Part shown: piece by piece, positions 6,740-6,848 of the stretch
Layout: the number at the start of each line of letters is the position of its first letter
How positions within the stretch are numbered: position 1 is the stretch's first letter
Assembly (NCBI GenBank): GCA_031285605.1
Contig: JAITVW010000309.1
Location: forward strand, 1-6,848
Length of the DNA stretch: 6,848 nt
From: Fusobacteriales bacterium
GTDB taxonomy: Bacteria > Fusobacteriota > Fusobacteriia > Fusobacteriales > Leptotrichiaceae
Direction of reading: 5' to 3'
Made by a program: the position numbers and the translations under genes
The notes under the pieces: generated by a model
Database searches by the model: none
Seen by the model: only the letters and a program-made list of their open reading frames with translations
What the model was told of the DNA's origin: nothing

Positions 6740-6848
6740 TTACTCGTCATATCCAAGTTCCTTCAAAAAATCTTTTTTCTTTCTCCAGTTTTTCTTCACT
6801 TTTACCCATAAATTTAAAAAAACTTTTTTCTCAAGAAGATTTTCTATT
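6740..6848 (-). CDS. era: GTPase Era, C-terminal end (5' part beyond window)
   Basis: The last 35 codons of a gene entering from the right edge end at TAA 6740-6742. They encode a peptide containing [19 protein letters not shown] and ending LKELGYDE. This is the signature C terminus of Era, where the family has [14 protein letters not shown] followed by LGY within a few residues of the end. Era is a GTPase that binds the 3' end of 16S rRNA through a KH domain and assists 30S subunit assembly; this fragment is the tail of that KH domain. The GTPase domain and the GxxG loop lie outside the window. The terminus appears natural rather than truncated, since Era proteins usually stop just after LGY. 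Confidence 0.93.
   Translation of the reverse strand, partial: IENLLEKKVFLNLWVKVKKNWRKKKDFLKELGYDE

Overview
This is an AT-rich bacterial window in which every convincing gene lies on the minus strand, so transcription runs from high to low coordinates. I infer a fusobacterium, most likely of the Leptotrichia/Sebaldella type. The basis is low GC, strong AGGAGG ribosome binding sites, and a Firmicutes-like accB-accC-asp23-amaP cluster beside a roughly 1,120-residue DnaE. This assignment is inference from composition and gene order; no marker in the window proves it.

In transcription order, 6848-6740 holds the last 35 codons of the GTPase gene era. At 6715-6479 lies a 78-codon open frame of unknown function, in the same frame as era and without a visible ribosome binding site. 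dnaE, the alpha subunit of DNA polymerase III, fills 6466-3098 and is intact, but its N-terminal PHP domain has lost several metal-binding residues. The 249-base gap that follows holds a short protein-like stretch that looks like a gene remnant, a hairpin, an intrinsic terminator pointing along the plus strand, and a good extended -10 promoter for the next operon.

That operon is accB (2848-2453), accC (2438-1092) and an Asp23/YqhY-family gene (1073-657). It is followed after 131 bases by amaP (525 to beyond position 1), the membrane anchor for Asp23-type proteins. AccC is a complete biotin carboxylase with all its catalytic residues. Its partner AccB has the biotin-carrier fold but lacks the lysine that carries biotin: the usual EAMKM motif reads EAIGV. 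This is the most notable observation in the window. The protein cannot act as a normal carboxyl carrier and may be a regulatory or structural decoy, comparable to the lysine-less BADC proteins of plant plastid acetyl-CoA carboxylase. A true carrier would then have to be encoded elsewhere. The adjacent Asp23 family member fits, because its B. subtilis counterpart YqhY is encoded with accBC and is linked genetically to acetyl-CoA carboxylase activity.

No tRNA, rRNA, CRISPR array, insertion sequence or prophage gene was seen. No gene-free stretch exceeds 300 bases.
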